This document shows, piece after piece, positions 33,132 to 42,338 of a stretch of 62,945 nt of DNA. Under the pieces are notes generated by a model. That model saw only the letters and a program-made list of their open reading frames with translations, was not told the DNA's origin and ran no database searches. The translations under genes and the position numbers were made by a program. The stretch is taken from the NCBI GenBank assembly GCA_900543025.1, contig UQPP01000006.1, positions 1-62,945 on the forward strand, in the 5' to 3' direction. Each line of letters starts with the position of its first letter. The first letter of the stretch is position 1. The DNA comes from an uncultured Collinsella sp. GTDB lineage: Bacteria > Actinomycetota > Coriobacteriia > Coriobacteriales > Coriobacteriaceae.

Positions 33132-34118
33132 TTATTCGTCGTCTCCGTCGTTGGGGTCGCCCTTGAGGGTGTTGATGTCCAGGTACTGGTTGTCGTCCTC
33201 TTTTTGCTGCGTTGCCGATTCGGATGCGGTGGGGCCGCGGAACAGCTGGAATCCCTCAAACGCAATGACGCCGAGCAGGGCAATGACAATGGCGATAAAT
33301 GCAACCTTGACTGCCTGCGGAAATTCCGAGAAACGCAGCGCCTTTTCCTCGGCGTAATAATCGGCGAAGCGCTCTTCGCCCGCGCTTTTGGTATACGCCG
33401 GTGCGGACGCGGCCTCCGGGTCATATTCCGGTGCAGGCGTGGCAGCGTACGGATCGTTGAGATAATCGCTCGATGCGGTGCCATAATCCTCGGTCTCGAT
33501 GCGACCGGTGTCAGCATGGCCATCGGAATAATCGGAATATGCCGCACCGCCCTCATAGTCCGCGGCGCTCGTGTTGGCGGCAAAAAGCGGGTTAACTGGA
33601 ACATCGAGCGCCGGCATGCCGGCAGAGGTCTCATCCAGATCGGCTGCAGCCCAGGAATCGTAGGCAACCTGATGGGCAACGGGCTCATCGAGCCTTGCGA
33701 CCGGAGGCTTGCGTGCCGCAGGAACAGGCAACTGCTGGGCGCTGTACATAACGGTGCTGTCGGCCGATTTGCCCTGCGTCGCTGCAGCGAGAAATGCCGC
33801 CGTCTCGGACGGGTCGCTTGCGGGGCGGGGAGCGGGCATGGGTGCCGGAGTGGGTGCGGGCGTAGGCGCGGGCGTCGAAACAGGCGACTGCGCAGGAGTC
33901 GGCGCAGATGCGGTCTTAGGCGCAAGTGCGGGATTAGGGCTTGACGGGCGAGCCCCGCCGCCCATGAGTTCGTCGGCGGTCCATGGGCGATCATCCATCA
34001 CGTCGTCAAGGCTCAGCGAAAACAGGTCGTCTTCACCCTCATCGAACATGCGGTGCACATGTCCACCAATTGCCGGAATTAATCCGCGGCCGGTGCATGA
34101 TGCCTTGCTCAACGCCAT
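33132..34118 (-). CDS. Proline-rich single-span membrane protein
   Basis: A 328-aa protein of unknown function. The N-terminal two thirds are soluble and low in complexity, with a Pro/Ala/Thr repeat (APTPAPTPAPMPAPRPA) followed by an acidic, tyrosine-rich stretch. One membrane span, VAFIAIVIALLGVIAFEGF, lies about 50 residues from the end. A short acidic tail (DPNDGDDE) follows. No signal peptide is seen, so the N-terminal part is probably cytoplasmic. ATG at 34118 follows GAAAGGGTGG. The composition is typical of actinobacterial scaffold or cell-envelope proteins, but no role can be assigned. Confidence 0.7.
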   Translation of the reverse strand: MALSKASCTGRGLIPAIGGHVHRMFDEGEDDLFSLSLDDVMDDRPWTADELMGGGARPSSPNPALAPKTASAPTPAQSPVSTPAPTPAPTPAPMPAPRPASDPSETAAFLAAATQGKSADSTVMYSAQQLPVPAARKPPVARLDEPVAHQVAYDSWAAADLDETSAGMPALDVPVNPLFAANTSAADYEGGAAYSDYSDGHADTGRIETEDYGTASSDYLNDPYAATPAPEYDPEAASAPAYTKSAGEERFADYYAEEKALRFSEFPQAVKVAFIAIVIALLGVIAFEGFQLFRGPTASESATQQKEDDNQYLDINTLKGDPNDGDDE

Positions 34119-34241
34119 TCTGTTCCACCCTTTCGAAATACTAATGACTTCGATTATATGGAACTTCCCGAGCGGCTCGGTCTTGGATTCGTGCTTTCCA
34201 GAACTCGCGCCCAAAAGGGGAGGGGCAATCCAGGGGAGTGC

Positions 34242-34895
34242 CTACTTGTCGCTGGACGCCGCCTTGGCCTCATTGAGGTAGCTATAGAAGCTGTACTTGG
34301 AGATGCCAAAGAACTCGCAGGCGCGTTCGCTCGACTTGGAGATGAGGAAGGCGCCGCGACGGTCGAGGTAGCCAATGGCGCGGATGCGCTCATCTTTGGT
34401 CATAAGGGCTGCAGGCTTGCCCACGTATTGCTCGCACTCGCGCAGCAGATCTTCGAGCAGGTCGCCGATGTTTTTGGTAATGGGCTCGGGCTCGGTGTAG
34501 CCCGAGCCGCCGGTGCCGGTAAAGGCATCGAGCGAGCGCTCAAATGCCTTCATAAGCGTAATGTCAAAGTTGATGCCCAAAATGCCGACGGGCTTGCCCT
34601 CGTCGTTGCGGATAAAGATCGTCGACGATTTGAGCAGCTTGCCATCGGCAGTTTTGGTGAGGTATGGCTCGCGGTCGTGCACGTCGGTGGTGCCCTCGTG
34701 CATGGACTCAAGCACAATATGGCTGGGGCCGTCACCCAGTTTGCGCCCGCTGACGTGGCCGTTTTCGATCACTACGATGGAGTGGTCCACGTCCTCGGTC
34801 TCCAAGTCGTGGACGACGACTTCGCAGTTGGGGCCAAACTGGAGCGCCAGGCCGTGTGCAAGGCGCTTGTAAAACTCAATCTGTGCGGGGGTCAT
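34242..34895 (-). CDS. YheO-PAS / HTH transcriptional regulator, copy 2
   Basis: A 217-aa regulator of the same family as the one at 12296. The PAS-like part has VVVHDLETEDVDHSIVVI, GRKLGDGPSHIVLES and IFIRNDEGKPVGILGIN. The C-terminal DNA-binding segment contains RACEFFGISKYSFYSYLNE. AGGAAGG lies 6 bases before the ATG. It is divergent from ygeX across a spacer with two perfect AACAAA-N3-TTTGTT palindromes, so it likely controls block 2 and itself. Confidence 0.85.
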   Translation of the reverse strand: MTPAQIEFYKRLAHGLALQFGPNCEVVVHDLETEDVDHSIVVIENGHVSGRKLGDGPSHIVLESMHEGTTDVHDREPYLTKTADGKLLKSSTIFIRNDEGKPVGILGINFDITLMKAFERSLDAFTGTGGSGYTEPEPITKNIGDLLEDLLRECEQYVGKPAALMTKDERIRAIGYLDRRGAFLISKSSERACEFFGISKYSFYSYLNEAKAASSDK

Positions 34896-35014
34896 GGGTG
34901 CCTTCCTAAAAATTAGTTTGGGCTCACTTTGCCATAAACCCCACTTGTTCGCAAATAACGAAAGTGTCGCTGCGTTATGTGACCGTTCGGCGGCGAAAAG
35001 ATACCGATTACGGC

Positions 35015-35029
35015 AACAAACAATTTGTT
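35015..35029 (+). promoter_or_regulatory. Candidate operator AACAAA-CAA-TTTGTT
   Basis: A perfect 6-bp inverted repeat with a 3-base centre between the YheO regulator and ygeX. It is centred 51 bp from the second copy. Confidence 0.6.
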
Positions 35030-35065
35030 AGGTATACCAATCAAAAAGTGTGATAGAACAGTGCT

Positions 35066-35080
35066 AACAAACTTTTTGTT
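35066..35080 (+). promoter_or_regulatory. Candidate operator AACAAA-CTT-TTTGTT
   Basis: The second perfect copy of the same palindrome, centred 51 bp from the first. That is about five helical turns, placing both on one DNA face. Confidence 0.6.
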
Positions 35081-35172
35081 TGGCATCCACATAAAAGTTC
35101 AGTCGCATGAATGGGAATGGGCTGAAACGCGTATGCGGGGGCCGGCAAGAGAGGACTTAAGGAGTTCGCCGT

Positions 35173-36387
35173 ATGGCCGATAAGATCCAGTGGGCGGGCA
35201 ACACGATGCCCAAGAGCGATGACAAGCACTTGGGAATCATGAGCCTCGACCACGTGAAGAAGGCCCGCGCCTTCCACCAGTCGTTCCCGCAATATACTGT
35301 CACTCCGCTTGCCCGCCTGGATGGTCAGGCTGCGCGCCTGGGCCTTTCCAACCTGTGCGTTAAGGACGAGAGCTATCGCTTTGGCCTCAACGCCTTTAAG
35401 GTTCTGGGCGGCTCGTTTGCCATGGCCAACTACATTGCCGACGAGACCGGCAAGGACGTTGCCGACTGCACCTTCGATTACCTGACCTCCGATCAGCTGG
35501 CCGAGGACTTTGGCCAGGCCACCTTCTTTACCGCCACCGACGGCAACCATGGCCGCGGCGTGGCATGGGCTGCCAACAAGCTGGGCCAGAAGGCCGTCGT
35601 GCACATGCCCAAGGGTTCCACCAAGCCCCGCTTCGATAACATCGCCGCCGAGGGCGCCACGGTGACCATCGAAGAGGTCAACTACGACGAGTGCGTGCGC
35701 ATGGCCGCCGCCGAGGCCGACGCCTGCGAGCGCGGCGTCATCGTTCAGGACACCGCGTGGGAGGGCTACGAGAAGATTCCGTCTTGGATCATGGAGGGCT
35801 ACGGCACCATGGCTTCCGAGGCTGCCGAGCAGCTGCGCGAGATGGCCATCAACCGTCCGACGCACGTCTTTGTCCAGGCTGGCGTGGGTTCGCTTGCCGG
35901 CGCCGTGGTGGGCTACTTCACCAACCTCTATCCCGATAACCCGCCCACCTTCGTCGTGGTCGAGTGCGCTCCTGCCGCCTGCCTGTACAAGGGCGCTGCC
36001 GCCGGCGACGGCGATCCGCGCATCGTGGACGGCGACATGCCCTCCATCATGGCCGGCCTGTGCTGCGGCGAGCCCAACATCCTGGGCTGGGATATCCTGC
36101 GCAACCACACCACCGCCTTCGTGTCCTGCCCCGACTGGGTCACCGCTCGCGGCATGCGCACCCTGGGCGCTCCCGAGAAGGGCGACCCGCGCGTCATCTC
36201 CGGCGAGTCCGGCGCTGTGACCACCGGCCTGGTCGAGACTCTCATGCTCGATCCCGAGTACGCCGAGCTCAAGGAGCTCATCGGCCTGGACAAGACGAGC
36301 TCCGTGCTCTGCTTCTCCACCGAGGGCGACACGGATCCGGATCAGTACCGTCGCATCGTCTGGGAAGGCGAATACCCCACTTGCTAA
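35173..36387 (+). CDS. ygeX: Diaminopropionate ammonia-lyase
   Basis: A 404-aa PLP enzyme that converts 2,3-diaminopropionate to pyruvate and two ammonia via 2-aminoacrylate. The PLP lysine lies in LNAFKVLGGSFAMANY near residue 77. The glycine-rich phosphate loop AGVGSLAGAVVGYF and the asparagine-containing TATDGNHGRGVAWAA are intact. AAGGAG stands 9 bases before the ATG. As the first gene of block 2 it performs the final energy- and nitrogen-yielding step of the proposed purine route. Confidence 0.93.
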   Translation: MADKIQWAGNTMPKSDDKHLGIMSLDHVKKARAFHQSFPQYTVTPLARLDGQAARLGLSNLCVKDESYRFGLNAFKVLGGSFAMANYIADETGKDVADCTFDYLTSDQLAEDFGQATFFTATDGNHGRGVAWAANKLGQKAVVHMPKGSTKPRFDNIAAEGATVTIEEVNYDECVRMAAAEADACERGVIVQDTAWEGYEKIPSWIMEGYGTMASEAAEQLREMAINRPTHVFVQAGVGSLAGAVVGYFTNLYPDNPPTFVVVECAPAACLYKGAAAGDGDPRIVDGDMPSIMAGLCCGEPNILGWDILRNHTTAFVSCPDWVTARGMRTLGAPEKGDPRVISGESGAVTTGLVETLMLDPEYAELKELIGLDKTSSVLCFSTEGDTDPDQYRRIVWEGEYPTC

Positions 36388-36461
36388 TCGTTGGGGCGGA
36401 GTAAATAGGTATCGCTCCGCCACCTCACAGGTAGATTCCTTCGTTTGAAAGGTTATGAACA

Positions 36462-37847
36462 ATGGCTAAAGAACTCGATTTCGACGCTATCAAGGCTGCT
36501 GCTGAGTCTCATCGTGCTGATATGACTCGCTTCCTGCGCGCTATGATTTCCCATCCCTCTGAGTCCTGCGAGGAGGGTGAGGTTGTCGCCTGCATCAAGG
36601 CCGAGATGGAGAGCCTTGGCTATGACGAGGTCAAGGTCGACGGTCTGGGCAACGTCATGGGCTTTATGGGCGAGGGCGACAAGATCATCGCCATCGACTC
36701 CCACATCGACACCGTCGGCATCGGCAACATCGAGAACTGGGATGCCGATCCCTATGAGGGCTACGAGACCGACGAGATCATCTACGGCCGCGGCGGCTCC
36801 GACCAGGAGGGCGGCATGGCTTCTGCTACCTACGCTGCCAAGATGATGAAGGACATGGGCCTCATCCCCGAGGGCTACAAGATCATGGTCGTCGGCACCG
36901 TCCAGGAAGAGGACTGCGACGGCATGTGCTGGCAGTACATCTACAACAAGGACGGCATTAAGCCCGAGTTCGTCATTTCCACCGAGCCCACCGACGGCGG
37001 CATCTATCGCGGTCACCGCGGCCGCATGGAGATCCGCGTCGACGTTCACGGCACCTCCTGCCACGGCTCCGCTCCCGACCGCGGCGACAACGCCATCTAC
37101 AAGATGGCCGACATCATCGCCGACGTTCGCGCCCTCAACAACAACGGCTGCGACGAGTCGACCGACATCAAGGGTCTCGTCAAGATGCTCGACCCCAAGT
37201 ACAACCCCGAGCACTACGAGGATGCCCGCTTCCTGGGCCGCGGCACCTGCACTGTCAGCCAGATCTTCTACACCAGCCCCAGCCGCTGCGCTGTCGCTGA
37301 CTCCTGCGCCATCTCCATCGACCGTCGTATGACCGCTGGTGAGACCTGGGAGTCCTGCCTGGACGAGATCCGCAACCTGCCGGCCGCCAAGAAGTACGGC
37401 GACGACGTGAAGGTCTCCATGTACATGTACGACCGTCCGTCCTGGACCGGCGAGGTCTACGAGACCGAGGCTTACTTCCCCACGTGGATCAACAAGGAGA
37501 CCGCTCCGCACGTCAAGGCTCTCGTCGACGCCCACAAGGCCATGTTTGGTGACGAGCGCATCGGCTGCGAGCCCAGCATGGACAAGCGCACCGGTCGTCC
37601 GCTGTGCGACAAGTGGACCTTCTCCACGAACTGCGTTTCCATCCAGGGCCGCTATGGCATCCCCTGCGTCGGCTTTGGCCCGGGTGCCGAGTCTCAGGCT
37701 CACGCTCCCAACGAGGTCACCTACAAGGACGACCTGGTCACCGCTGCCGCCATGTACGTGGCTGCCCTGAACCTCTACGATCCGAGCAAGGCCGATGGCG
37801 ATGCCACCGTGTTCCGCGCCGGTCTGACCAACAACAAGATCGATTAG
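36462..37847 (+). CDS. ygeY: YgeY-type M20 metallohydrolase
   Basis: A 461-aa member of the M20 peptidase/amidohydrolase family, in the YgeY branch linked with selenium-dependent Mo hydroxylases. Metal ligands lie in AIDSHIDTVGIGN (H and D), GRGGSDQEGGMAS and QEEDCDGMC (adjacent glutamates). GSAPDRGDNAIYKM is the dimerisation-domain start. GAAAGG precedes the ATG. It likely removes a ureido or carbamoyl group from a diaminopropionate derivative before YgeX acts; this step is a published proposal and inference here. Confidence 0.9.
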   Translation: MAKELDFDAIKAAAESHRADMTRFLRAMISHPSESCEEGEVVACIKAEMESLGYDEVKVDGLGNVMGFMGEGDKIIAIDSHIDTVGIGNIENWDADPYEGYETDEIIYGRGGSDQEGGMASATYAAKMMKDMGLIPEGYKIMVVGTVQEEDCDGMCWQYIYNKDGIKPEFVISTEPTDGGIYRGHRGRMEIRVDVHGTSCHGSAPDRGDNAIYKMADIIADVRALNNNGCDESTDIKGLVKMLDPKYNPEHYEDARFLGRGTCTVSQIFYTSPSRCAVADSCAISIDRRMTAGETWESCLDEIRNLPAAKKYGDDVKVSMYMYDRPSWTGEVYETEAYFPTWINKETAPHVKALVDAHKAMFGDERIGCEPSMDKRTGRPLCDKWTFSTNCVSIQGRYGIPCVGFGPGAESQAHAPNEVTYKDDLVTAAAMYVAALNLYDPSKADGDATVFRAGLTNNKID

Positions 37848-37870
37848 TCCCATTCCTCGATTTTGTTGAG

Positions 37871-37896
37871 CCGGGGGCCGCTCGTGTCCCCGGCAC
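37871..37896 (+). other. Hairpin between ygeY and ygeW
   Basis: GCCGGGG and TCCCCGGC form a GC-rich stem with a loop of about 10 bases, without a T run, in the 201-bp spacer. It could stabilise the ygeXY message or weaken read-through into ygeW. Confidence 0.4.
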
Positions 37897-38048
37897 CCCC
37901 TGTTGACTCGGGGCCCGCGGTCGTTATCTCCCATGCTTCCTCAACGGTGGCGGGTCCTCGTCATGGTGCTCTGCATGTTCTAGCCACACGCGCATGCCGG
38001 AGCACATCTACTCATTGCGATCGTTTCACCTTTAGAAAGGACATTTCC

Positions 38049-39251
38049 ATGGACGCCAAGTTTACCGAGCTCGTCGAGCAGCTGAACGGCCTCGATTTTA
38101 AGGGCATGTACGGCAGCGACTTCCTGCACACCTGGGACAAGACCACCGATGAGCTCAAGGCTCTCTACATCGTCGCCGACGCCCTGCGCGAGCTGCGCGA
38201 GAACAACGTTTCGTCCAAGATCTTCGACTCGGGCCTGGCCGTCTCCCTGTTCCGCGACAACTCCACCCGTACGCGCTTCTCCTTCTCTAAGGCCGCCAAC
38301 CTGCTCGGCCTTGAGCTGCAGGACCTGGACGAGAAGAAGTCCCAGATCGCCCACGGCGAGACCGTCCGCGAGACCGCTACCATGATCTCCTTTATGGCCG
38401 ACGTCATCGGCATCCGCGATGACATGTACATCGGCAAGGGCGACGCCTACATGGCCGAGGTCTCCGAGTCCGTGCAGCAGGCCTACGAGGACGGCGTTCT
38501 GGATCACCGTCCCACGCTCATTTCCCTGCAGTCCGATTCCGACCACCCCACGCAGTCCTCTGCCGACATGCTCTACCTCATCAACGAGTTTGGCGGTCTT
38601 GAGAACCTCAAGGGCAAGAAGGTTGCCGTTACCTGGGCCTATTCGCCCTCTTACGGCAAGCCGCTGTCCTGCCCGCAGTCGCTGATCAGCCTGCTGCCCC
38701 GCTTTGGCATGGACGTCACCCTGGCTCACCCCGAGGGCTACGACCTCATGCCCGAGGTCGTCGAGCGCGCCAAGGGCTATGCCGCCGAGTCCGGCACCAC
38801 CTTTAAGCAGGTCAACACCATGGCCGAGGCCTTCGAGGGTGTCGACATCGTGATCCCCAAGAGCTGGGCTCCGTTTGCCGCCATGGAGAAGCGTACCAAC
38901 CTGTACGCCGAGGGCGACGACGCCGGCATCGCAGCGCTCGAGAAGGAGCTGCTCGCTCAGAACGCTACGCATCAGGATTGGTGCTCCACGACCGAGCTCA
39001 TGGAGAAGACCGCCAACGGCCAGGACACCATCTTTATGCATCCGCTGCCCGCCGACATCTCCGGTGTCTCCTGCGAGCACGGCGAGGTTAACGCCGACGT
39101 CTTCGACATGCACCGCGTGGGCATGTACAAGGAGGCCAGCTACAAGCCGTACGCCATCGCTGCCATGATGTTCCTGCAGAAGGTTGCCGATCCCGCCGCT
39201 ACCCTCAAGGCCCTCGACGAGCGCAACACCGCCCGTTGGCTCCAGGCCTAA
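38049..39251 (+). CDS. ygeW: YgeW-type knotted carbamoyltransferase
   Basis: A 400-aa member of the aspartate/ornithine carbamoyltransferase superfamily. The carbamoyl-phosphate motif STRTR lies in FRDNSTRTRFSFSKAAN. The second-substrate region includes HPTQSSADMLYLI and the late HPLPADISGVSCEHGEV. ATG at 38049 follows AGAAAGGAC; the frame upstream to 37863 is rejected as it crosses a hairpin. YgeW is thought to release or move a carbamoyl group during purine breakdown, giving carbamoyl phosphate for ATP. The kinase for that is not in this window. Confidence 0.92.
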   Translation: MDAKFTELVEQLNGLDFKGMYGSDFLHTWDKTTDELKALYIVADALRELRENNVSSKIFDSGLAVSLFRDNSTRTRFSFSKAANLLGLELQDLDEKKSQIAHGETVRETATMISFMADVIGIRDDMYIGKGDAYMAEVSESVQQAYEDGVLDHRPTLISLQSDSDHPTQSSADMLYLINEFGGLENLKGKKVAVTWAYSPSYGKPLSCPQSLISLLPRFGMDVTLAHPEGYDLMPEVVERAKGYAAESGTTFKQVNTMAEAFEGVDIVIPKSWAPFAAMEKRTNLYAEGDDAGIAALEKELLAQNATHQDWCSTTELMEKTANGQDTIFMHPLPADISGVSCEHGEVNADVFDMHRVGMYKEASYKPYAIAAMMFLQKVADPAATLKALDERNTARWLQA

Positions 39252-39273
39252 AGCCGGGTTGAGGTAAGCCATG

Positions 39274-39314
39274 TAAAGGGGGCGCTCTGCCAACCGGCGG
39301 GGTGCCCCTTTTTT
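39274..39314 (+). terminator. Terminator after ygeW
   Basis: AAAGGGGGC and GCCCCTTTTTT form a stem around a GC-rich loop and end with a T tract. It closes the ygeX-ygeY-ygeW transcript. Confidence 0.75.
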
Positions 39315-39401
39315 GCATCGCGGGCGTGCGGGATAAGCGCTCTCGATGTGGATGCCCGCGGCGCGAGTTATGGGTACGATGGTTTCAGGGGAGGTATCAC
39401 C

Positions 39402-40016
39402 ATGAAACTTGGATGCGTCATTATGGCTTCGGGCGAGGGCAAGCGGTTTGGCTCTAACAAGATGCTTGCCGATATCTATGGCGAGCCGCTGATTGCCCGG
39501 ACCATCGATTCGGTTCCCCGGGGCTTTGACGTCGTGGTTTCGACGCGTTGGCCCGAGGTCGCCCAGATTTGCGAGGACAAGCATTGCCCGTGCGTGCTGC
39601 ACGATGGCGAGCTGCGCAGGGATAGCGTCCGCGCGGGCCTTTCATGGGGAGTCGAACGCAACTGGAAAGGCTGCCTCTTTTTGCCGGGCGACCAGCCGCT
39701 TGTGAGCGCGGACTCTTTTGAGGCCATGGTTCGCGCGTTTGATGAGCGTGGCCGCAAGCATCCGGTGCGTCTTGCGTGCAACGGTGAGCCTTCGAGCCCG
39801 GTGCTCTTTCCGGCGGAACTGTTCGATGCACTTATGTGTCTTGAGGGCAAGGACGGCGGGGGCTCGATTCTCAAAGGTCGCGTCGACGTTGCGCTGGTCG
39901 AGGCGCGTGCCTACGAGCTGTGGGACGTCGATACCGTCAAGGGACAGCGACGCATAGCGGAGCATATCGCGGCCTGCTCGTATTTTGATCGCGTGGCCAA
40001 CTGTATTAATCAATAA
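39402..40016 (+). CDS. MocA-type molybdenum cofactor nucleotidyltransferase
   Basis: A 204-aa NTP-transferase. The signature CVIMASGEGKRFGSNKML near the N terminus is the nucleotide-binding loop, and FLPGDQPLVSADSF holds the metal-binding aspartate. Relatives attach CMP or GMP to molybdopterin; in Se-linked clusters they serve the purine hydroxylase. ATG at 39402 follows GGGGAGG. It starts 8 bp before the hydantoinase gene and shares its transcript. Confidence 0.82.
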   Translation: MKLGCVIMASGEGKRFGSNKMLADIYGEPLIARTIDSVPRGFDVVVSTRWPEVAQICEDKHCPCVLHDGELRRDSVRAGLSWGVERNWKGCLFLPGDQPLVSADSFEAMVRAFDERGRKHPVRLACNGEPSSPVLFPAELFDALMCLEGKDGGGSILKGRVDVALVEARAYELWDVDTVKGQRRIAEHIAACSYFDRVANCINQ

Positions 40017-40024
40017 GGAGCAAC

Positions 40025-41392
40025 ATGATCATCATCAAAAACGGCGCGCTCGTGACGCCCCAGGGGCTTCGCCGCGCCGATCTTGCCATGGAGGGCGACA
40101 AGATTGTGCGAATTGCCGCGGCGATTGAGCCGGGCGCGGGCGATACCGTCGAGGATGCCGCGGGCTGTTGGGTGTTTCCCGGCTTTATCGACGGCCACAC
40201 GCACATGCAGTGCTGGACCGGCATGGATTGGACGGCAGATAGCTTTGAGACCGGTACGCGTGCGGCTGCCTGCGGCGGCACGACGACCATCGTGGACTAC
40301 GCGACGGCCGATCGCGGCGTGACCATGCCCGATGCCTTGGCCGAGTGGCATTGCCGCGCCGACGGAACCTGCACGGCTAACTACGCCTTTCATATGGCAC
40401 TCGCCGAGTGGAACGAGCGCAACCGCGCCGATCTTTCGGCCATGCGCGAGGCGGGCGTATCGTCGTTCAAGACCTACTTTGCCTACGATCATCTGCGCCT
40501 GGACGATGCCGAGACGCTCGAGGTGCTCGAGGAGCTCAAGCGTATTGGCGGCATACTGTGCGTGCATTGCGAGAACGGTACGCTGGTGAATGAGCTGCAG
40601 AAGCGCGTGTTTGAGCAGGGTATCCACGGGCCCGAGGGCCACGCGCTCAGCCGTCCGGACGTGTGCGAGGCCGAGGCAGTGAGCCGTCTGCTATATCTGG
40701 CGCACCTGGCCGGCGACGCACCGGTCAACGTGGTGCACCTTTCGACCAAGCTGGGGCTCGAGGCCATCCGTGCCGCCAAGGCGCGCGGGCAGAAGAATAT
40801 CTATGTCGAGACCTGCCCTCAGTATCTGATGCTCGACGACACCTGCTATCTGGAGCAGGGCAAGGACGGCTTTGCGGGTGCCAAGTACGTGATGAGCCCG
40901 CCGCTGCGTCATGCCGGCGACCGTGCCGCGCTGCGCGAGGCGCTTGTGGCCGGCGAGATCGATACGATTGCGACCGACCACTGCAGCTTTAACCTGCATG
41001 GGCAAAAGGACCGCGGGCGCGACGACTTCCGCGCGATTCCCAACGGCGGGCCCGGCGTGGAACATCGTCCCGTCGCGATTGCCACGAGCTTTGAGGGCCA
41101 GCTGGGCCCCGAGGATCTGTGCCGCTTGATGAGCGAGAACCCGGCGCGCGTCTTTGGCATGTATCCGCGCAAGGGCTGTCTTGCCGAGGGCACCGATGCC
41201 GACGTGTGCGTGTGGGATCCCAGGGCGCGCTGGACCATTAGCGCGGCTACGCAGCATCAGGCCGTGGACTACACGCCGCTCGAGGGTTTTGAGGCACATG
41301 GCCGCGCCAAGGCTGTTTACGTCAACGGCGTGCTGGTGGCGCGCGATGGCGAGCCCACCGGAGCCCAACCCGGCCGCTACGTCCCCCGCTAG
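40025..41392 (+). CDS. hyuA: Dihydropyrimidinase/hydantoinase-family ring-opening amidohydrolase
   Basis: A 455-aa zinc amidohydrolase. HxH ligands are in FIDGHTHMQCW, the carboxylated lysine in SSFKTYFAYD, histidines in LCVHCENG and NVVHLSTKLG, and the aspartate in IATDHCSF. These are complete for an active binuclear enzyme. AAGGAG precedes the ATG. Inside this cluster it corresponds to the hydantoinase (YgeZ/HyuA) thought to open a five- or six-membered cyclic ureide made from purines. Confidence 0.9.
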   Translation: MIIIKNGALVTPQGLRRADLAMEGDKIVRIAAAIEPGAGDTVEDAAGCWVFPGFIDGHTHMQCWTGMDWTADSFETGTRAAACGGTTTIVDYATADRGVTMPDALAEWHCRADGTCTANYAFHMALAEWNERNRADLSAMREAGVSSFKTYFAYDHLRLDDAETLEVLEELKRIGGILCVHCENGTLVNELQKRVFEQGIHGPEGHALSRPDVCEAEAVSRLLYLAHLAGDAPVNVVHLSTKLGLEAIRAAKARGQKNIYVETCPQYLMLDDTCYLEQGKDGFAGAKYVMSPPLRHAGDRAALREALVAGEIDTIATDHCSFNLHGQKDRGRDDFRAIPNGGPGVEHRPVAIATSFEGQLGPEDLCRLMSENPARVFGMYPRKGCLAEGTDADVCVWDPRARWTISAATQHQAVDYTPLEGFEAHGRAKAVYVNGVLVARDGEPTGAQPGRYVPR

Positions 41393-41418
41393 CAGCAAAG
41401 ATGCCGTACCCCCTCCGC

Positions 41419-41485
41419 AGTTGCGGTGAAATACGGACTGTTTGCGGCCGTCATGCGGCCAAACAGTCCGTATTTCACCGCAACT
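41419..41485 (+). repeat. 25-bp palindromic element, copy 1
   Basis: Bases 41419-41443 (AGTTGCGGTGAAATACGGAC, then TGTTT) are the exact inverse complement of 41461-41485. The inner GCGGCC and GCGGCC extend the fold with a bulge. It lies between convergent hyuA and yqeC. Copy 2 is at 44204. Confidence 0.85.
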
Positions 41486-41501
41486 GACGAGATGGGGCCG
41501 G

Positions 41502-42236
41502 CTACTTGAGGCTGGTGGCGATGAGGGGGCGGCCGAGGGCTGCCTCGAAGCGGTCGGCCATCGTGGGGTCGCTGAGCGTGTCGACTTGGTTGAGCATGAC
41601 GCGTGCGGTGCTGAGTTTCAGCGCCTGCATTTCGGCATTGAGCACCTGGGCGACGCGCTCGGGCGTGGCGATGTCGGTGAGCTCGCAGCCGCAACGCTCG
41701 CAAAAGAGCTCGGGGCGGTGGACGGCTTCGTGGATGGGCTTGCCGAGCCCTGAGGCGCCGACGATCCAGACGATGTTGGCCGTGCCAGAGGGAATCACCG
41801 GCTCCCAGGCGGCGTGGGCCTTGAGCGGGAGCCGCTTGCTGCCGTCCGCCTCGGCCAGGACGTAGTCAAAGCGCTGCGCCAGCTGGTCGAGCGGCTCGGC
41901 AGGGGAGGAGAGCTTGCCCGTCTGGGGGTCCAAGACGCCTGCCTGGCAGATGCTTCCCCGCACAAGCCCCGCGCAGGCCTCGCAGGTGCAGCCTGAGGCG
42001 TGTGGGGCGCCCGGCTTCCAAGGCGCGGCGTCCAGGCGACGATTCGACCCGTCCCATGGCACGCCGGCAACGGGAAGCATATGCGTGGTGGTGCAGAGGA
42101 GCACGCGGCCGCCAGCGCGCATGAGCTCAAGACCCAGCGTTTTGAGCAACGTCGACTTGCCGCCGCTGCCGATAATCGCGGTAATGCCCGGCTCGATCCT
42201 GAGCGCCGAGGCAAGATTGCCGCTAACCGTTTCCAT
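41502..42236 (-). CDS. yqeC: Selenium-dependent Mo hydroxylase accessory protein YqeC
   Basis: A 244-aa P-loop protein of the YqeC family, required for maturation of selenium-dependent molybdenum hydroxylases. The P-loop is IIGSGGKSTLLKTL near residue 20, followed by LCTTTHML and LAEADGSKRLPLK. Two cysteine pairs (GCTCEACAG and CERCGCEL) may bind metal or selenium. It is divergent from yqeB, sharing a 102-bp control region. Confidence 0.88.
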   Translation of the reverse strand: METVSGNLASALRIEPGITAIIGSGGKSTLLKTLGLELMRAGGRVLLCTTTHMLPVAGVPWDGSNRRLDAAPWKPGAPHASGCTCEACAGLVRGSICQAGVLDPQTGKLSSPAEPLDQLAQRFDYVLAEADGSKRLPLKAHAAWEPVIPSGTANIVWIVGASGLGKPIHEAVHRPELFCERCGCELTDIATPERVAQVLNAEMQALKLSTARVMLNQVDTLSDPTMADRFEAALGRPLIATSLK

Positions 42237-42338
42237 CTGTTCACCGCCGTATAATACTGTGATAATAAATAATCATCAGAGTAGCGGTCGAACCGCTTTT
42301 GCTCTGCTCAAACCGTAGCACAGGGAGGTGCCCCGGGA
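42237..42338 (+). promoter_or_regulatory. Divergent promoter between yqeC and yqeB
   Basis: TATAAT occurs at 42250-42255. AGCGGT-CGA-ACCGCT at 42283-42297 is a perfect palindrome, and TGATAATAAATAATCA at about 42260 a partial one. GGGAGG precedes yqeB. The palindrome is a good operator candidate, and it differs from the YheO-type sites. Confidence 0.5.

Larger units (their letters stand above)
34896..35172 (+). promoter_or_regulatory. Divergent control region of block 2
   Basis: The spacer holds the two palindromic sites annotated separately at 35015 and 35066. AGGTATACC at 35030-35038 lies between them and could contribute a -10 element. AAGGAG precedes ygeX. No certain -35/-10 pair could be fixed. 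Confidence 0.5.

Noticed and set aside
32915..33994. Upstream extension of the 250-aa minus-strand gene
   Set aside because: The extra residues are low-complexity Pro/Arg from the complement frame of the proline-rich gene, and the extension crosses a terminator. The AAAGGAG before 32914 marks the true start.
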